Notes: generated by a model not told the origin, from the letters alone. DNA of 64,000 nt from CAVVTR01 sp963751245 (GCA_963751245.1 CAVVTR010000001.1:62001-126000); one strand, 5' to 3'; positions 18,155 to 27,267 are shown, counted from the first letter of the stretch. Program-made: numbers and translations.

Positions 18155-18388
18155 TCACGGGCGCGGCTGGTGGTGCCACCGCCGGGCCGCCCTCCCGGCC
18201 GCGATGGCGACGACGCCTGCGGCGCCGAGACCGGCCCCGATGAGCAGGTACTCCAGGCTCCCGCTCTGCACGCCGAGCAGCAGCGGGATGATCGCGAACG
18301 CCACCATGAGCCAGCCCGCCATGACGGCGAACGGCGTTTCCTCGGCCGGCGGTACGGCCGGTTGGTTCTTCACGGTATGGACAGCCAT
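18155..18388 (-). CDS. small two-helix membrane protein
   Basis: 77 residues with two hydrophobic helices (FAVMAGWLMVAFAIIPLLLG and YLLIGAGLGAAGVVAIAAG) between polar ends. A GGGGAGGG site lies 5 nt before the ATG, which strongly supports translation. It is convergent with pyk. No family is recognised. Confidence 0.65.
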   Translation of the reverse strand: MAVHTVKNQPAVPPAEETPFAVMAGWLMVAFAIIPLLLGVQSGSLEYLLIGAGLGAAGVVAIAAGRAARRWHHQPRP

Positions 18389-18444
18389 GACGTCCCTCCC
18401 CGGGGCGCTCGCCCCGTTTTCCGTCGGTTCGTGGATGCGGGAGA

Positions 18445-18864
18445 TCAGGGGAGGGGCGCGGGCGGCGCGCGGGGAAGGCCACGGGCCGCGGAGCCGACGC
18501 GGGCGGCATCGTTCCCGCAGAGGTACGGGCGCCGGCGGACCGCCGTCCCCGGCTCCGGAAGCCGCAGGGGGCCGGCGTCCCGCAGCGGGATGGGACGGGG
18601 CGCGGCGACGGTGGCCGTGCCCGCGTCCCCTGGACGCACCGCTGCTGCGGCGCCGGCGGGACAGCGGAGGGCGCTCGCCACGGCGCCGGGACGGGGCTCC
18701 GGACGTGGGCGGGCGAAACCGGCCGCTCCGGACCCCGGCATCCCCAGCACGACAGAGGCCGCGAGGAGAGCCAGCCCGAGGAGGACCGGCGCACCGACCG
18801 GCCGCCCTCGGAGCGGCGCCACCCGCGCGGGGCGGCGGGAACGCGACGATGTGCGACGCGGCAT
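18445..18864 (-). CDS. possible small single-pass membrane protein
   Basis: A 139-residue frame with a very basic N-terminus (PRRTSSRSRRPAR), a hydrophobic helix (VLLGLALLAASVVLGMPG) and an Ala/Pro/Arg-rich tail. The topology is plausible for a signal-anchored protein. The tail has no recognisable domain, the ribosome site is weak, and long frames arise easily at this base composition. The region 18389-18997 otherwise holds no gene I can support. Confidence 0.35.
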   Translation of the reverse strand: MPRRTSSRSRRPARVAPLRGRPVGAPVLLGLALLAASVVLGMPGSGAAGFARPRPEPRPGAVASALRCPAGAAAAVRPGDAGTATVAAPRPIPLRDAGPLRLPEPGTAVRRRPYLCGNDAARVGSAARGLPRAPPAPLP

Positions 18865-18997
18865 GCGGTCTGAGCTCTCCGGCGGACCAGGGAGGAATCC
18901 GCTCTCTCCGTCAACCGCGCCACCCCCGGCGATATTGCCGCCGCGGCCGCGCGTGGGAAGCTTGCCGCCGGGGTCGGCGTTGCGCGGGAAGAGGACC

Positions 18998-19852
18998 ATG
19001 GTGTCAGAGACCCTCGTCGAGTTGCTGGGGCCGCCCCTCCACGGCCCGGTGCGCCGGGTCGTTTCGCTGGTCCCGAGCCTCACGGAGGCCGTCTTCATGC
19101 TCTCCGCCGGTGAGACGCTGGTGGGGCGCACGCGCTGGTGCGTCCGACCCGCCGGAGCGGTGGAGGCGATCCCGGTCGTGGGGGGCACCAAGAATCCCGA
19201 CGTCGGCCGCGTCCTCGCGCTCCTCCCGGACGTGGTGCTGACCAGCCGCGAGGAGAACACGCGCCATCGCGTGCTGCGCATCGCGGAACGAGTCCCGGTG
19301 TGGCTCACCGATCCCCGCTCCCCGACCGATGTCCCCGCCCTCTGGCGCAGCCTCGGGGAGCTCACCGGCCGCGCGGGCGAGGCCGGCCGGCTCGCCCGGG
19401 ACACCGCCGAAGCCCTCGAGGCCGTCACGAGCTGGGCCCGCGGCCTGGCCCCCGGGCCCCGCTTCCTCTACCTGGTGTGGAAGGACCCCTGGATCGCGGC
19501 GGGACCCGACACCTACATCTCCCGTCTGCTGGAGGCGGCGGGCCTGCGCAACGCGGCGCCCCCCGGTCGCGGCCGCTACCCGAAGCTCGACGACACGGGG
19601 CTGCTGGCAGACGGCATCGACGCCTACCTCTTCTCCACCGAGCCCTTCGCCTTCGTCCTGCCCCGCGACCTCGGCCCCCTCTGGCTCGACAACGGCACCG
19701 GCAGCGGAGGAGGCCGGTTCCGCATCCACGGCGGCCGCCTCGCCACCGTCGTCGACGCCCAGCCCCTGTCCTGGTACCCCTCCCTGACCTCCCGGGGTCT
19801 GACCAGGGCACGCGAGCTCCGCACCGCCATCGAGGCCGCCACGACCCGCTGA
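18998..19852 (+). CDS. BtuF-like helical-backbone metal receptor
   Basis: A 284-residue protein of the periplasmic-binding type III fold: RRVVSLVPSLTEAVFMLSAGETLVGRT at the N-terminus, then GGTKNPDVGRVLALLPDVVL, and a long connecting helix. The sequence after VV.LVPS.TE is characteristic of cobalamin-binding BtuF homologs. It has no signal peptide and no lipobox. It is thus either cytoplasmic, as in stand-alone members of this family, or missing an N-terminal extension. No BtuC/BtuD partner lies nearby. GAAGAGG lies just before the ATG. Confidence 0.75.
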   Translation: MVSETLVELLGPPLHGPVRRVVSLVPSLTEAVFMLSAGETLVGRTRWCVRPAGAVEAIPVVGGTKNPDVGRVLALLPDVVLTSREENTRHRVLRIAERVPVWLTDPRSPTDVPALWRSLGELTGRAGEAGRLARDTAEALEAVTSWARGLAPGPRFLYLVWKDPWIAAGPDTYISRLLEAAGLRNAAPPGRGRYPKLDDTGLLADGIDAYLFSTEPFAFVLPRDLGPLWLDNGTGSGGGRFRIHGGRLATVVDAQPLSWYPSLTSRGLTRARELRTAIEAATTR

Positions 19853-19886
19853 GCGCGGTCCCGGCTCTGCACGGTGGCACGCATGC

Positions 19887-19892
19887 TACGAT
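19887..19892 (+). promoter_or_regulatory. -10-like element TACGAT upstream of the HlyIII gene
   Basis: TACGAT identical to the one at 9408, ending 29 nt before ATG 19922, in a short gap after the BtuF-like gene. No clear -35. Confidence 0.35.
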
Positions 19893-19921
19893 TCCATCGA
19901 CGGCTGCCGCCGGCGGAGACC

Positions 19922-20575
19922 ATGACCAGCACACCCACAGCGCCGCGGTACTCCAACGGGGAGGAGATCGCCAACTCCATCTCCCACGGTGTCGGAATCG
20001 CGCTCTCCATCGCCGGCCTTGCAATCATGGTGGCGTTCTCGGCCCTCGAGGGGAGCGTGTGGCGCATCGTCGCCTGCAGCATCTTCGGCGCCACCCTGGT
20101 GCTCACCTACTCGGCCTCCACCCTCTACCACGCCGTCCCGTGGGGACGCGCGAAGCAGGTGCTCCGCGTCCTCGACCACTCGACGATCTTCCTCCTCATC
20201 GCGGGGACCTACACCCCCTTCACCCTGGTCAACCTGCGCGGACCGTGGGGGTGGACGCTGTTCGCCGTGATCTGGGGGCTCACCATCCTGGGAATCGTGC
20301 TCACCGCGGCCGCCATGAGCCGCTTCCGGGTGCTCTCGATGGTGCTCTACATCGCCATGGGGTGGATGATCGCCATCGCGGTCAAGCCGATGCTCACGCG
20401 GGTCGGCGCGGGAGGGCTGGAGCTCCTGCTGTTCGGCGGGATCGCCTACATGGTCGGGCTCATCTTCTACGGCTGGCGCCGGCTGCCCTACCACCACGCG
20501 GTGTGGCACCTCTTCGTGCTCACCGGCAGCGCGCTCCACTTCTTCGCCGTGTTGTTCTACGTGGTCCTGGCCTGA
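19922..20575 (+). CDS. hemolysin III family membrane protein (PAQR-like)
   Basis: 217 residues with seven hydrophobic helices. Family signatures include NSISHGVGIALSIAG, YSASTLYHAVPWGRAKQVLRVLDHS and AGTYTPF in the first half, and the C-terminal HHAVWHLFVLTGSALHFFAV. The Ser-His-His-Asp-His set that binds metal in the related PAQR receptors and hydrolases is visible (SxxxH, D-H, H-xxx-H). The family name comes from one Bacillus protein; here a hydrolase-like membrane enzyme is more plausible than a toxin. The start was chosen at ATG 19922 because the length then matches bacterial members; an upstream GTG would add 16 residues. Confidence 0.85.
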   Translation: MTSTPTAPRYSNGEEIANSISHGVGIALSIAGLAIMVAFSALEGSVWRIVACSIFGATLVLTYSASTLYHAVPWGRAKQVLRVLDHSTIFLLIAGTYTPFTLVNLRGPWGWTLFAVIWGLTILGIVLTAAAMSRFRVLSMVLYIAMGWMIAIAVKPMLTRVGAGGLELLLFGGIAYMVGLIFYGWRRLPYHHAVWHLFVLTGSALHFFAVLFYVVLA

Positions 20576-20585
20576 GCCGCGCCGC

Positions 20586-21923
20586 TCAGAGCGCGTCGCG
20601 GACCAGCGGCATCGTCATGCAGCGGGGCCCGCCCCGCGCCCGCGACAGCTCGTCGCCCCCGACAGTGACCACGACCTTCCTCCCGCCCGACGGGTCCACC
20701 GGCGCCCTTCCCGCCACGACGTCCAGGTCGCTGACCACCTCCCAGCCGTGGCGGTCGAGCTCCTCCAGGGTCCTCTCGTTGCGCTCGTACAGGCAGATCA
20801 CCCCGGGCGCCAGGCAGAAGGCGTTCGCCCCGTCGGTCCACTGCTCGCGCCTCTGGGCGATCCGGTCGCCGCGGCCGCCGCAAAACACCGGCTCCAGGTC
20901 GATCCCCTCGTCGCGCAGCGCACCGAGGAGGGACTGCTTGAACTCCGTGCGGATCATGGGTCCGGAGAGCTCCTTCTTGACCACCGGCAGCAGCTCCAGC
21001 AGCGATGGGATGAACATGGGCGGGTAGATCAACGCCTCGTGGGGGGAGATCTGGGTGAAGACCGTGTCCAGGTGCATGGCAGAGCGCTGCCGGGGCATGA
21101 GCACCAGCAGCACCGTCCGCACCCGGCTGTCCCGCTGCAGCCACTCGGCGAGGATCTCCACGGCCACCTCGGAGGTCCGCTCGCTGCACCCGACCACGAT
21201 GAGGTCCTCCCGGAGCACGAGCACGTCGCCGCCCTCGATGGTGGGCAGGTTCGGACGGTGCACGAAGGTCGGGTCCGCGAACTCGTCGAAGAGCACCCGC
21301 CGGTCCTCCGTGAGCCGCATCCGGGGGTTGTGCTTCAGCGCGAACTTGACCACCAGGGGCTCCCTCTGGCGGGCCCGGGTGGCCATGGAGGAGACGATGA
21401 CGCCGTCGCCCACCACCGCAGCAGGGTCGCGCATGAAGAGCAGGTTCGGGATCGGCGAGAGGCGGTAGACGATCTCGGCGGAGGGGTGGGCCTCGAAGTA
21501 CGACGCGGGATGGAGCATGCCTGCGACCACCGCCCGGGACAGCTCCGCCGCGCACATCTCGCCGAGCCGCCCGCTCAGCTCCGGTGTCAGCCCCTCGAGC
21601 CGCGTCAGCTCGGCGACGAAGGCGCGGCGCACCCCCTCGTCCGCCACGGCGGCGGTGAAGAGGTCCTGCACGTCCAGCACCTCCTCGGCCACGGAGGCGA
21701 GCACCTGCTGAAACCGCCGGTGCTCCTCCCGGGCGCGCTTGCCGTAGAGGATGTCGTCGAAGAGGTGGTCCTGCATCAGCGTCGGGCTCATGACGTCGAT
21801 CTCGGGACCCGGCAGGTGGACCAGGACCGTCCTCAGCCGGCCGATCTCCGACGTCACTCCGAGATGGACCGGCCTCTCCTCCTGGGGCGGCGACCCCGCC
21901 CCGCCTGCCTGCGTCGGCTCCAT
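20586..21923 (-). CDS. arcA: arginine deiminase
   Basis: A 445-residue guanidino-group hydrolase (arginine to citrulline plus ammonia). Motifs include NLLFMRDPAAVVGDG, TIEGGDVLVLRED, VGCSERTS, AMHLDTVFTQI (catalytic His with Asp) and the terminal GGPRCMTMPL with the nucleophilic Cys at about residue 435. All catalytic residues are present. GGAGG precedes the ATG by 5 nt. No ArcB, ArcC or ArcD lies next to it, so the complete ADI pathway is not clustered here. A possible role is acid tolerance or arginine catabolism. Confidence 0.93.
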   Translation of the reverse strand: MEPTQAGGAGSPPQEERPVHLGVTSEIGRLRTVLVHLPGPEIDVMSPTLMQDHLFDDILYGKRAREEHRRFQQVLASVAEEVLDVQDLFTAAVADEGVRRAFVAELTRLEGLTPELSGRLGEMCAAELSRAVVAGMLHPASYFEAHPSAEIVYRLSPIPNLLFMRDPAAVVGDGVIVSSMATRARQREPLVVKFALKHNPRMRLTEDRRVLFDEFADPTFVHRPNLPTIEGGDVLVLREDLIVVGCSERTSEVAVEILAEWLQRDSRVRTVLLVLMPRQRSAMHLDTVFTQISPHEALIYPPMFIPSLLELLPVVKKELSGPMIRTEFKQSLLGALRDEGIDLEPVFCGGRGDRIAQRREQWTDGANAFCLAPGVICLYERNERTLEELDRHGWEVVSDLDVVAGRAPVDPSGGRKVVVTVGGDELSRARGGPRCMTMPLVRDAL

Positions 21924-22003
21924 GCGTCCTCCTGATCCGGCTCCCGGATCCGAAGCATGACCGGTGCGGCGTGCCGGATCAAGGGAGGACCGGCGCACCG
22001 CGG

Positions 22004-25000
22004 TCAGGAGCCGTTCCGCCGGGACCTGACCGAGCTGCCGGGGCCATCCTCCAGACCCAGCTCCACGAACTCCAGGCCGGGCGCCGGTGCCGTGGGATCG
22101 GCGAGGAGGCGCTCGAGCACCTCCCGCTCGTCGATGCCGCGGCGGGGTCCCGGCGCGTAGACGAGGCCGCAGGCCCGCGCCCGCCCCCGCCGCTTGGCCT
22201 CGTACATCAGCCGGTCGGCGACCTCGACGAGGCGGCCCCACGACCCCGAGCCCAGCATCCCGCTGCCGGCCAGCGGGTAGGGGCAGAATCCCACCGAGAC
22301 CGTCACCCTGATCGCCGAGCCGTCCCGCCCCTCGAGCTCCGAGGCGGCGATCACCTCCATGAGCCGGCGCGCCAGCGCCACGGCCCCGAGCCGGTCGAGA
22401 GCGCGTCCGAGCACCACGAGCTCCTCACCGCCCCAGCGGATGGCCACGTCGATCTCCCGGAGGACCCGGCGCAGCGAGTCCGCCGCGACCCGCAGGTAGG
22501 TGTCTCCCATGTCGTGCCCGTGGCGGTCGTTGACGCTCTTGAAGTGGTCGAGGTCGAGCACGTACACCACGAGGCCCCGGGTAGACAGCGGCACGCCCCT
22601 GGGAGTGCCGGCCACCTCGCGCCGCAGCACGGCCATCTCCACGGGGAGCATGTCCTCGAGGACCCTCCGGTTGGCCAGGCCGGTGAGGGGATCGGTGCGC
22701 GAGAGCTCGGCGAGGAGCCTGTTCTGCTCGACGATCTTGCGGTTGGCCTCGGCGAGCTCCAGGGTGCGCTCCGCCGCCAGCTCCTCCAGGGCGCCCCGCC
22801 GCCGGTCCACCGAGCGCGCGCGGGCCCGCAGACCCCACGCCACCGCGAGGCCCAGCACGGACAGGCCCAGCAGACGCGCCCACCACGCCGCGTACCAGGG
22901 CGCCCTCACCCGCACGTCGAGGGCGAGAGGCGCCGTGGACCACTCGCCGGAAGCATCGCCCGCCACCACCTCGAACCGGTAGGAGCCGGCGGCCAGTGAG
23001 GGGTAGGAGGCGGTCCGCGTGCGCGCCGGGGCGCTCCACCCCCTGTCGACGCCCACGAGACGCCACCGGTACCGCACCCGTCCGGGGGCCGCCAGCGCGA
23101 GGGCCGTGAATCGGAACTCGAGACCGCCGCCGCCCCCGTCGAGGACGATGCCGGGGGAGGGCTCCGGATCCACCGAGGACACGGGAGCGAAGACGCCCAC
23201 TGGCCGCCCCCCCGCCTGCACCGAGGAGATGACCAGGGGCGGCGGGGCCGGAGCACCGGCGGCCCCCCTCGTCACGGGCACGAGGGTGACGCCGTTGGTG
23301 GAGCCCAGCCAGAGCCGGCCGTGGCCGTCCACCACGGCGCAGCCCCGCACCGCGCCGCCGCCCGCGAGGCCGTCCGCGGCGGTGAGCACCCGGTCCACCG
23401 TGCCGTCCGGGGCGACTCGGGCGACGCCCCGCGGGGTCCCGGCCCACACCGCCCCCGAGGCATCCTCCGCGAGGGAGAGGGCCGCGTGTCCTCCGATCGC
23501 TTCTCCCGGTACCTCGAGCGCCGCACCACCCTCAGGCGCGAGCACCAGGATCCCGTCGGCCGTCCCGACCCACAGCCGGCCCCGCCCGTCGATCAGGAGG
23601 CTCGTCACGCCATCGGCGGCGACCCTGGTGCCGCCGCCCACGCGACGGACCCCGGCCCCGTCGGCGCGGAACAGCCCCTGGCCCTCGAGGGCCACCCAGA
23701 GCGCCCCGGAGCCAGCCGCCGCCAGCGCCGCCACCTCCCCCTCCAACGGCCACGGTAGCGGTCCCTGCGGCACCAGGCTGGCGGGAGCCAGACGCGCGAC
23801 GCCGCGCTTCGTCCCTACCCAGACCCCGCCGTCCGGCGCCCGCGCCAGCGCCGTCACCGCGTCTCCGACGCCGGCGGCGGCCATGTCGACCGGCCGGGCG
23901 CGGCCGCCGGCCGCCCAGCGGACCAGCCCCCGCCCGGTGCCCACCAGCAGGCTGCCGTCGTCGAGCACGAGGAGAGCCGTCCCCCCGGGGCCCGGCAGAC
24001 CGTCGGCGGCGGTGAGCGCCGCCCCCCAGGCACCGTCGCACCGCGAAGCGACGCCGGCGACCTCCGTCGCCAGCCACACGCACCCGCCGCCCCCAGCAGC
24101 CATCGCCCGGACCGTCGGGGCGGGCAGACCCGAGGCGCCGGTGAGCAGCTCGAAGGCGCCGGGTGGAACCTGGTAAAGCCCTTCGCCCCGCGTCCCCACC
24201 CAGAGGCTCCCCTCGTGGTCCACCAGGAGCGCGGCGACGTCCACGCCCTCTCCGGAGCGGAGGATGCAGCGCGACAGGCCGTCCTTCCCGGTCCACGAGA
24301 ACAGGCCGCGACGGGTTCCGACCCAGACCGTGCCGTCGGCGGCCACCGCCAGGGACGTGGGCCCGGCCACATCGAGATCACGGCGGCGCACACCGTCCCC
24401 GGCCATGGTGAGGAGCCCGCCGCCGGCGGGCAGGAGGTAGAGGCTGCCGTCCGGACCGCCCGCGGCCGCGGCAACGGCGCAGGGTGGGCCGCACCCCGCC
24501 AGGTCCGCCGGGCGGGAGGCGGCCGGCGTGAGGAGCGACGCACCCTCGGAGGTGATGATCCAGGACGAGCCCTCCCCGCCGGCGGGGACGATGTCCCGGA
24601 CGGCGGCATCGGAGACGAGCACGCACCCGCCGCCGGTGCACCGCCACAGCCCGCGGTCCGTACCGACCAGCACCCCTCCGTCCGCCGAGGGGGCGAACGC
24701 CCGGACCGGGGCGCGGGACAGCGCGGTCTCCGGCCAGGGCGCGACGAGCTTCGCGCCGTCCCAGCGGCTCACCTCGCCGGAGGCGGACCCGACCAGGGTG
24801 CCGCCGGGCAGGAACGCCAGGACGGTGACGAAGGTGCCGGAGGCGCCGGCCGGAAAGGGAACGGTGGAGAACCGCCGCCCGTCGAAGCGCGAGAGCCCGT
24901 CACGGGTCCCCACCCACAGGTAGCCGGTGGGGTCGCGGAGGAGCGCCTGGACATCGGCCTGGACCAGACCGTCGGCGGCCGTGAAGTGGCGGACCGCGAG

Positions 25001-25144
25001 CTGCCGGGAGCCGGCGCCGGACGCCGCCCCTGCGGCGGCGGCCAGCGCGAGGGCGGCCGCCGCCAGGGGGACGCGACCCCGCCGCCGCTGCGGGCGCGGC
25101 CGCCTGCGCCGGTCGTCGGCCGGTTCCTTCGTGGACGCGCTCAT
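22004..25144 (-). CDS. propeller-sensor diguanylate cyclase (Reg_prop, Y_Y_Y, GGDEF)
   Basis: About 1,046 residues. After a basic N-terminus and a signal-anchor helix (residues ~24-42) comes a long series of two-component-regulator propeller repeats, with the recurring pattern D..G.LWVGT..GL (for example YLWVGTRDGLSRF, GSLWVGTRGEGLYQV and WVGTADGILVL). A Y_Y_Y-type immunoglobulin-like domain follows (~680-750), then a membrane helix (~758-780), a short coiled coil (ERTLELAEANRKIVEQN) and a GGDEF domain (~820-965). Its signature is GGEEL, with Leu in place of the usual Phe; this is seen in active enzymes, so activity is likely. A periplasmic propeller probably senses a ligand, perhaps a glycan, and controls cyclic di-GMP inside. 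Confidence 0.88.
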   Translation of the reverse strand: MSASTKEPADDRRRRPRPQRRRGRVPLAAAALALAAAAGAASGAGSRQLAVRHFTAADGLVQADVQALLRDPTGYLWVGTRDGLSRFDGRRFSTVPFPAGASGTFVTVLAFLPGGTLVGSASGEVSRWDGAKLVAPWPETALSRAPVRAFAPSADGGVLVGTDRGLWRCTGGGCVLVSDAAVRDIVPAGGEGSSWIITSEGASLLTPAASRPADLAGCGPPCAVAAAAGGPDGSLYLLPAGGGLLTMAGDGVRRRDLDVAGPTSLAVAADGTVWVGTRRGLFSWTGKDGLSRCILRSGEGVDVAALLVDHEGSLWVGTRGEGLYQVPPGAFELLTGASGLPAPTVRAMAAGGGGCVWLATEVAGVASRCDGAWGAALTAADGLPGPGGTALLVLDDGSLLVGTGRGLVRWAAGGRARPVDMAAAGVGDAVTALARAPDGGVWVGTKRGVARLAPASLVPQGPLPWPLEGEVAALAAAGSGALWVALEGQGLFRADGAGVRRVGGGTRVAADGVTSLLIDGRGRLWVGTADGILVLAPEGGAALEVPGEAIGGHAALSLAEDASGAVWAGTPRGVARVAPDGTVDRVLTAADGLAGGGAVRGCAVVDGHGRLWLGSTNGVTLVPVTRGAAGAPAPPPLVISSVQAGGRPVGVFAPVSSVDPEPSPGIVLDGGGGGLEFRFTALALAAPGRVRYRWRLVGVDRGWSAPARTRTASYPSLAAGSYRFEVVAGDASGEWSTAPLALDVRVRAPWYAAWWARLLGLSVLGLAVAWGLRARARSVDRRRGALEELAAERTLELAEANRKIVEQNRLLAELSRTDPLTGLANRRVLEDMLPVEMAVLRREVAGTPRGVPLSTRGLVVYVLDLDHFKSVNDRHGHDMGDTYLRVAADSLRRVLREIDVAIRWGGEELVVLGRALDRLGAVALARRLMEVIAASELEGRDGSAIRVTVSVGFCPYPLAGSGMLGSGSWGRLVEVADRLMYEAKRRGRARACGLVYAPGPRRGIDEREVLERLLADPTAPAPGLEFVELGLEDGPGSSVRSRRNGS

Positions 25145-25245
25145 GTGCTTTCGACCCAGAGTAGTCGAGGCTGCATCGGCGCTCAAGGCCGGCGGGAGGG
25201 GCCGCGAAATTCGCTCCCCCCGTACCCCGTTCGCACGGGGGGTCG

Positions 25246-25251
25246 TACACT
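25246..25251 (+). promoter_or_regulatory. -10-like element TACACT upstream of the TerB gene
   Basis: TACACT ends 27 nt before ATG 25279 in the 134-bp divergent gap. The 5' neighbourhood has G and C runs but no recognisable -35. Confidence 0.35.
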
Positions 25252-25278
25252 GCGGCCCGGATGCACCCGGGAGGAACG

Positions 25279-25818
25279 ATGAGCTCACTGCTGCACTCGC
25301 TGTTCGGCGCCGCCAGGGAGCGGGGGGCCGGACCCCGCGCCGACACCGAGACGGTCCGCAAGATCGTCGCCCGGCTGGAGGCCCTCCCGCCGGACCGGGC
25401 CCGCTACGTGGCCGCCTTCGCCTTCATCCTGGCCCGCGTGGCCAACGCGGACCTGGAGATCAGCGAAGACGAGACCCGGGGGATGGAACGGATCGTCAAC
25501 GAGTACGGAGGGCTTCCCGAGGAGCAGGCGGTCCTCGCCGTGCACCTGGCGAAGACCCAGCAGACCCTCTTCGGCGGCACCGAGAACTTCCTGGTCACCC
25601 GGGAGTTCGCCGAGATCGCCTCGCGGGAGCAGAAGGACGAGCTTCTCCACTGCCTGTTCGCGGTGGCGGCGGCGGACGGCTCCATCTCGCTGGCGGAGGA
25701 GAACGAGATCACCCGCATCGCCGAGGAGCTCGGCATCGACCGCCGCGAGCTGGTCGACGTCCGCTCGGGCTACAACGACAAGCGGGCCATCCTGCAGAAC
25801 CTGCCCAAGGGACTGTAG
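25279..25818 (+). CDS. TerB-like helical protein
   Basis: 179 residues. The C-terminal two-thirds repeat the TerB pattern: FAFILARVANADLEISEDETRGMERI and LFAVAAADGSISLAEENEITRIAEELG, each an acidic helix-turn of the type A-D-G/L-x-I-x-x-x-E that forms paired metal-binding helices in TerB domains. The family is named for tellurite resistance but many members are general co-chaperone or membrane-associated proteins. GGGAGGAACG precedes the ATG. Confidence 0.8.
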   Translation: MSSLLHSLFGAARERGAGPRADTETVRKIVARLEALPPDRARYVAAFAFILARVANADLEISEDETRGMERIVNEYGGLPEEQAVLAVHLAKTQQTLFGGTENFLVTREFAEIASREQKDELLHCLFAVAAADGSISLAEENEITRIAEELGIDRRELVDVRSGYNDKRAILQNLPKGL

Positions 25819-25848
25819 GCCGCCGCTCGCCCGGGTGGGACGGCCGGC

Positions 25849-26412
25849 TCAGGCCTCCCCCGGCGCGATGAACCGCGCCGGGATCTCCTCGGCCAGCCAG
25901 ACCTCCTCACTGCCCTCGTAGAACCGCACACCCTCCGCGTGGGCCCTCCCCGACAGGATGCGCAGCACCACGGGGTGTTCGCTGCGCCGCCGTCCCACCT
26001 CCACGGCGCCGCTGCGGTCGGCGGAGAGGTGGACGCGCCGCCTCGCGGTGGGCCTGAGGCCGTCACGGCGGATCGCCTCCACCGTCTCCGGGGAAGTGCC
26101 GTGGTAGAGGAGCTCGGGCGGACGCACCGCGGGCCGCTCCAGCGGCCGGCTCAGCGAGTGGCCGTAGAGGGCCCTCATGCGGCCGCCGCGCAGCTCGTAG
26201 CGCCGCTTGGACGAAGACCCGATCATGCGCGCCAGGTCCTGCTCGGAGAGCTCCCGCCACTCCCGCCGGCGGCGGCGCAGGGCGCCGAGCAGATCGGAGA
26301 CCGCCGCCCACCCCTCGTGGTCGAGCTCGAGACCGTAGGCGGCCGGCTCGTGACGAAGCGCGTGGGCCACGGTGCGCGAAAGAGCGATGAGGTCGATGGC
26401 GCTCTCGTTCAC
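25849..26412 (-). CDS. kptA: RNA 2'-phosphotransferase (KptA/Tpt1)
   Basis: 187 residues, the normal size of bacterial KptA. The N-terminal winged helix starts LSRTVAHALRHEPAAYGLELD..GW. The ADP-ribosyltransferase half has PELLYHGTSPETVEAI, the VHLSADRSGAVEVG segment and LRILSGRAHAEG. Tpt1 removes the splice-junction 2'-phosphate from tRNA using NAD+. In bacteria, which lack that splicing route, the natural substrate is uncertain (RNA repair or phosphate removal). GGAGAGGGGG precedes the GTG start. The DUF6125 gene lies 61 nt upstream on the same strand. Confidence 0.9.
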   Translation of the reverse strand: MNESAIDLIALSRTVAHALRHEPAAYGLELDHEGWAAVSDLLGALRRRRREWRELSEQDLARMIGSSSKRRYELRGGRMRALYGHSLSRPLERPAVRPPELLYHGTSPETVEAIRRDGLRPTARRRVHLSADRSGAVEVGRRRSEHPVVLRILSGRAHAEGVRFYEGSEEVWLAEEIPARFIAPGEA

Positions 26413-26473
26413 CCTGCCCCCTCTCCGGCGTCCGGCCCTGGACCGCCGCACCCCCCGGCGCCGCGCCGCCCCC

Positions 26474-26992
26474 TCATCCCGTCTCCCCGAGGGTGAACTC
26501 CCAGGAGCACGCGCGCCCCTCCGGGGCATCCGGAGGGCAGTGCAGACACCGGGTGCGGACGCGGGAATCGACGGTCCTCGCGAAGGTCGAGAACTCCACC
26601 TCGCCCACGGTGCGGCACGGGAAGTCCGGCAGCCCCTTGCGGCGCCTCGTCTCCTGCACGCGGCAGACGTCCATGGTGAAGCGGAGCCGGCGGCCTTCGT
26701 CGAGCCACTCGGCGTGCTGCTCGTTGAGGAGGGAGTACATGCGCAGCCCCAGGGCACGCTCGAGGGCCTCGAGCCCCCCTCCCGGCGGGAGGTCGAAGGT
26801 CCTTGCGATTCGCCTCGCCTCGGCCTCCGCGAAACGCGCCCACGACCGGCGGTCCAGGTCGATGGCCACCTCGAGGCCGAACCGGTCCTCGGCGCCCAGG
26901 AACCAGCAGCCGTCGTGGGCGAGCCAGTTCGCCGCGAACATCTTCAGCGCCCGCAGCAGCTCGTCGCGATCCATCGTCTCGTAGGGGTTCAC
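26474..26992 (-). CDS. DUF6125 family protein
   Basis: 172 residues, cytoplasmic. The N-terminal part (ELLRALKMFAANWLAHDGCWFLGAEDRFG) and the C-terminal cysteine region (FTMDVCRVQETRRRKG, FPCRTVGEVEF, RCLHCPPD, ACSWEF) agree with the DUF6125 pattern, in which the cysteines may bind a metal. No activity is known. The GTG start at 26990-26992 has GGGAGG 7 nt upstream and overlaps the stop codon of a small upstream frame. An in-frame ATG (26972-26974) is the fallback. Confidence 0.8.
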   Translation of the reverse strand: MNPYETMDRDELLRALKMFAANWLAHDGCWFLGAEDRFGLEVAIDLDRRSWARFAEAEARRIARTFDLPPGGGLEALERALGLRMYSLLNEQHAEWLDEGRRLRFTMDVCRVQETRRRKGLPDFPCRTVGEVEFSTFARTVDSRVRTRCLHCPPDAPEGRACSWEFTLGETG

Positions 26993-27114
26993 CGTTCGCC
27001 TCCCGGGGAGGTGCGGCCCCCGGGAGGGTGGCCGGCACGCTCCAGCTCGGCCGCCCCCGCCGGGCCGGCGGGCGCCGCGCCCGCGCCGCGGGCCGCGCTG
27101 TGATGGAGAATCAT
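26989..27114 (-). CDS. candidate 41-residue leader ORF coupled to DUF6125
   Basis: ATG at 27112-27114 follows CTGGAGGGATCG, a strong ribosome site. The frame (MILHHSAARGAGAAPAG...) ends with a TGA that overlaps the GTG of the DUF6125 gene as GTGA. The peptide is Ala/Gly/Pro-rich and resembles nothing I know. The signal plus overlap fit a translated leader or a small partner; chance is not excluded at this base composition. The rest of the 304-bp gap up to 27297 holds no other gene. Confidence 0.4.
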   Translation of the reverse strand: MILHHSAARGAGAAPAGPAGAAELERAGHPPGGRTSPGGER

Positions 27115-27267
27115 CGATCCCTCCAGGGCAGGAGTGCCTCGGTGGCCATTGTGGTCCAGCCCCCGCCCGGGCGCAATCCGGCACCCCCTGCGGACCGGCG
27201 GGGCGCTCCGCCGGCGGGCGCTGCGGGCGACGCGTCCCGCCTGGTGCCGCCGGACCGCGAGCTGCCG

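Noticed and set aside
19875..19892. TGGCACG upstream of the HlyIII gene as a second sigma-54 promoter
   Set aside because: The -24 half is perfect but the -12 half reads CTAC instead of TTGC, so the essential GC is missing at the correct spacing.
20571..20588. CTGAGC-N6-GCTCAG inverted repeat at the junction of the HlyIII and arginine deiminase genes
   Set aside because: It is formed by the two convergent stop codons and neighbours. The stem is only 6 bp and no T-tract follows, so it is not a convincing terminator.
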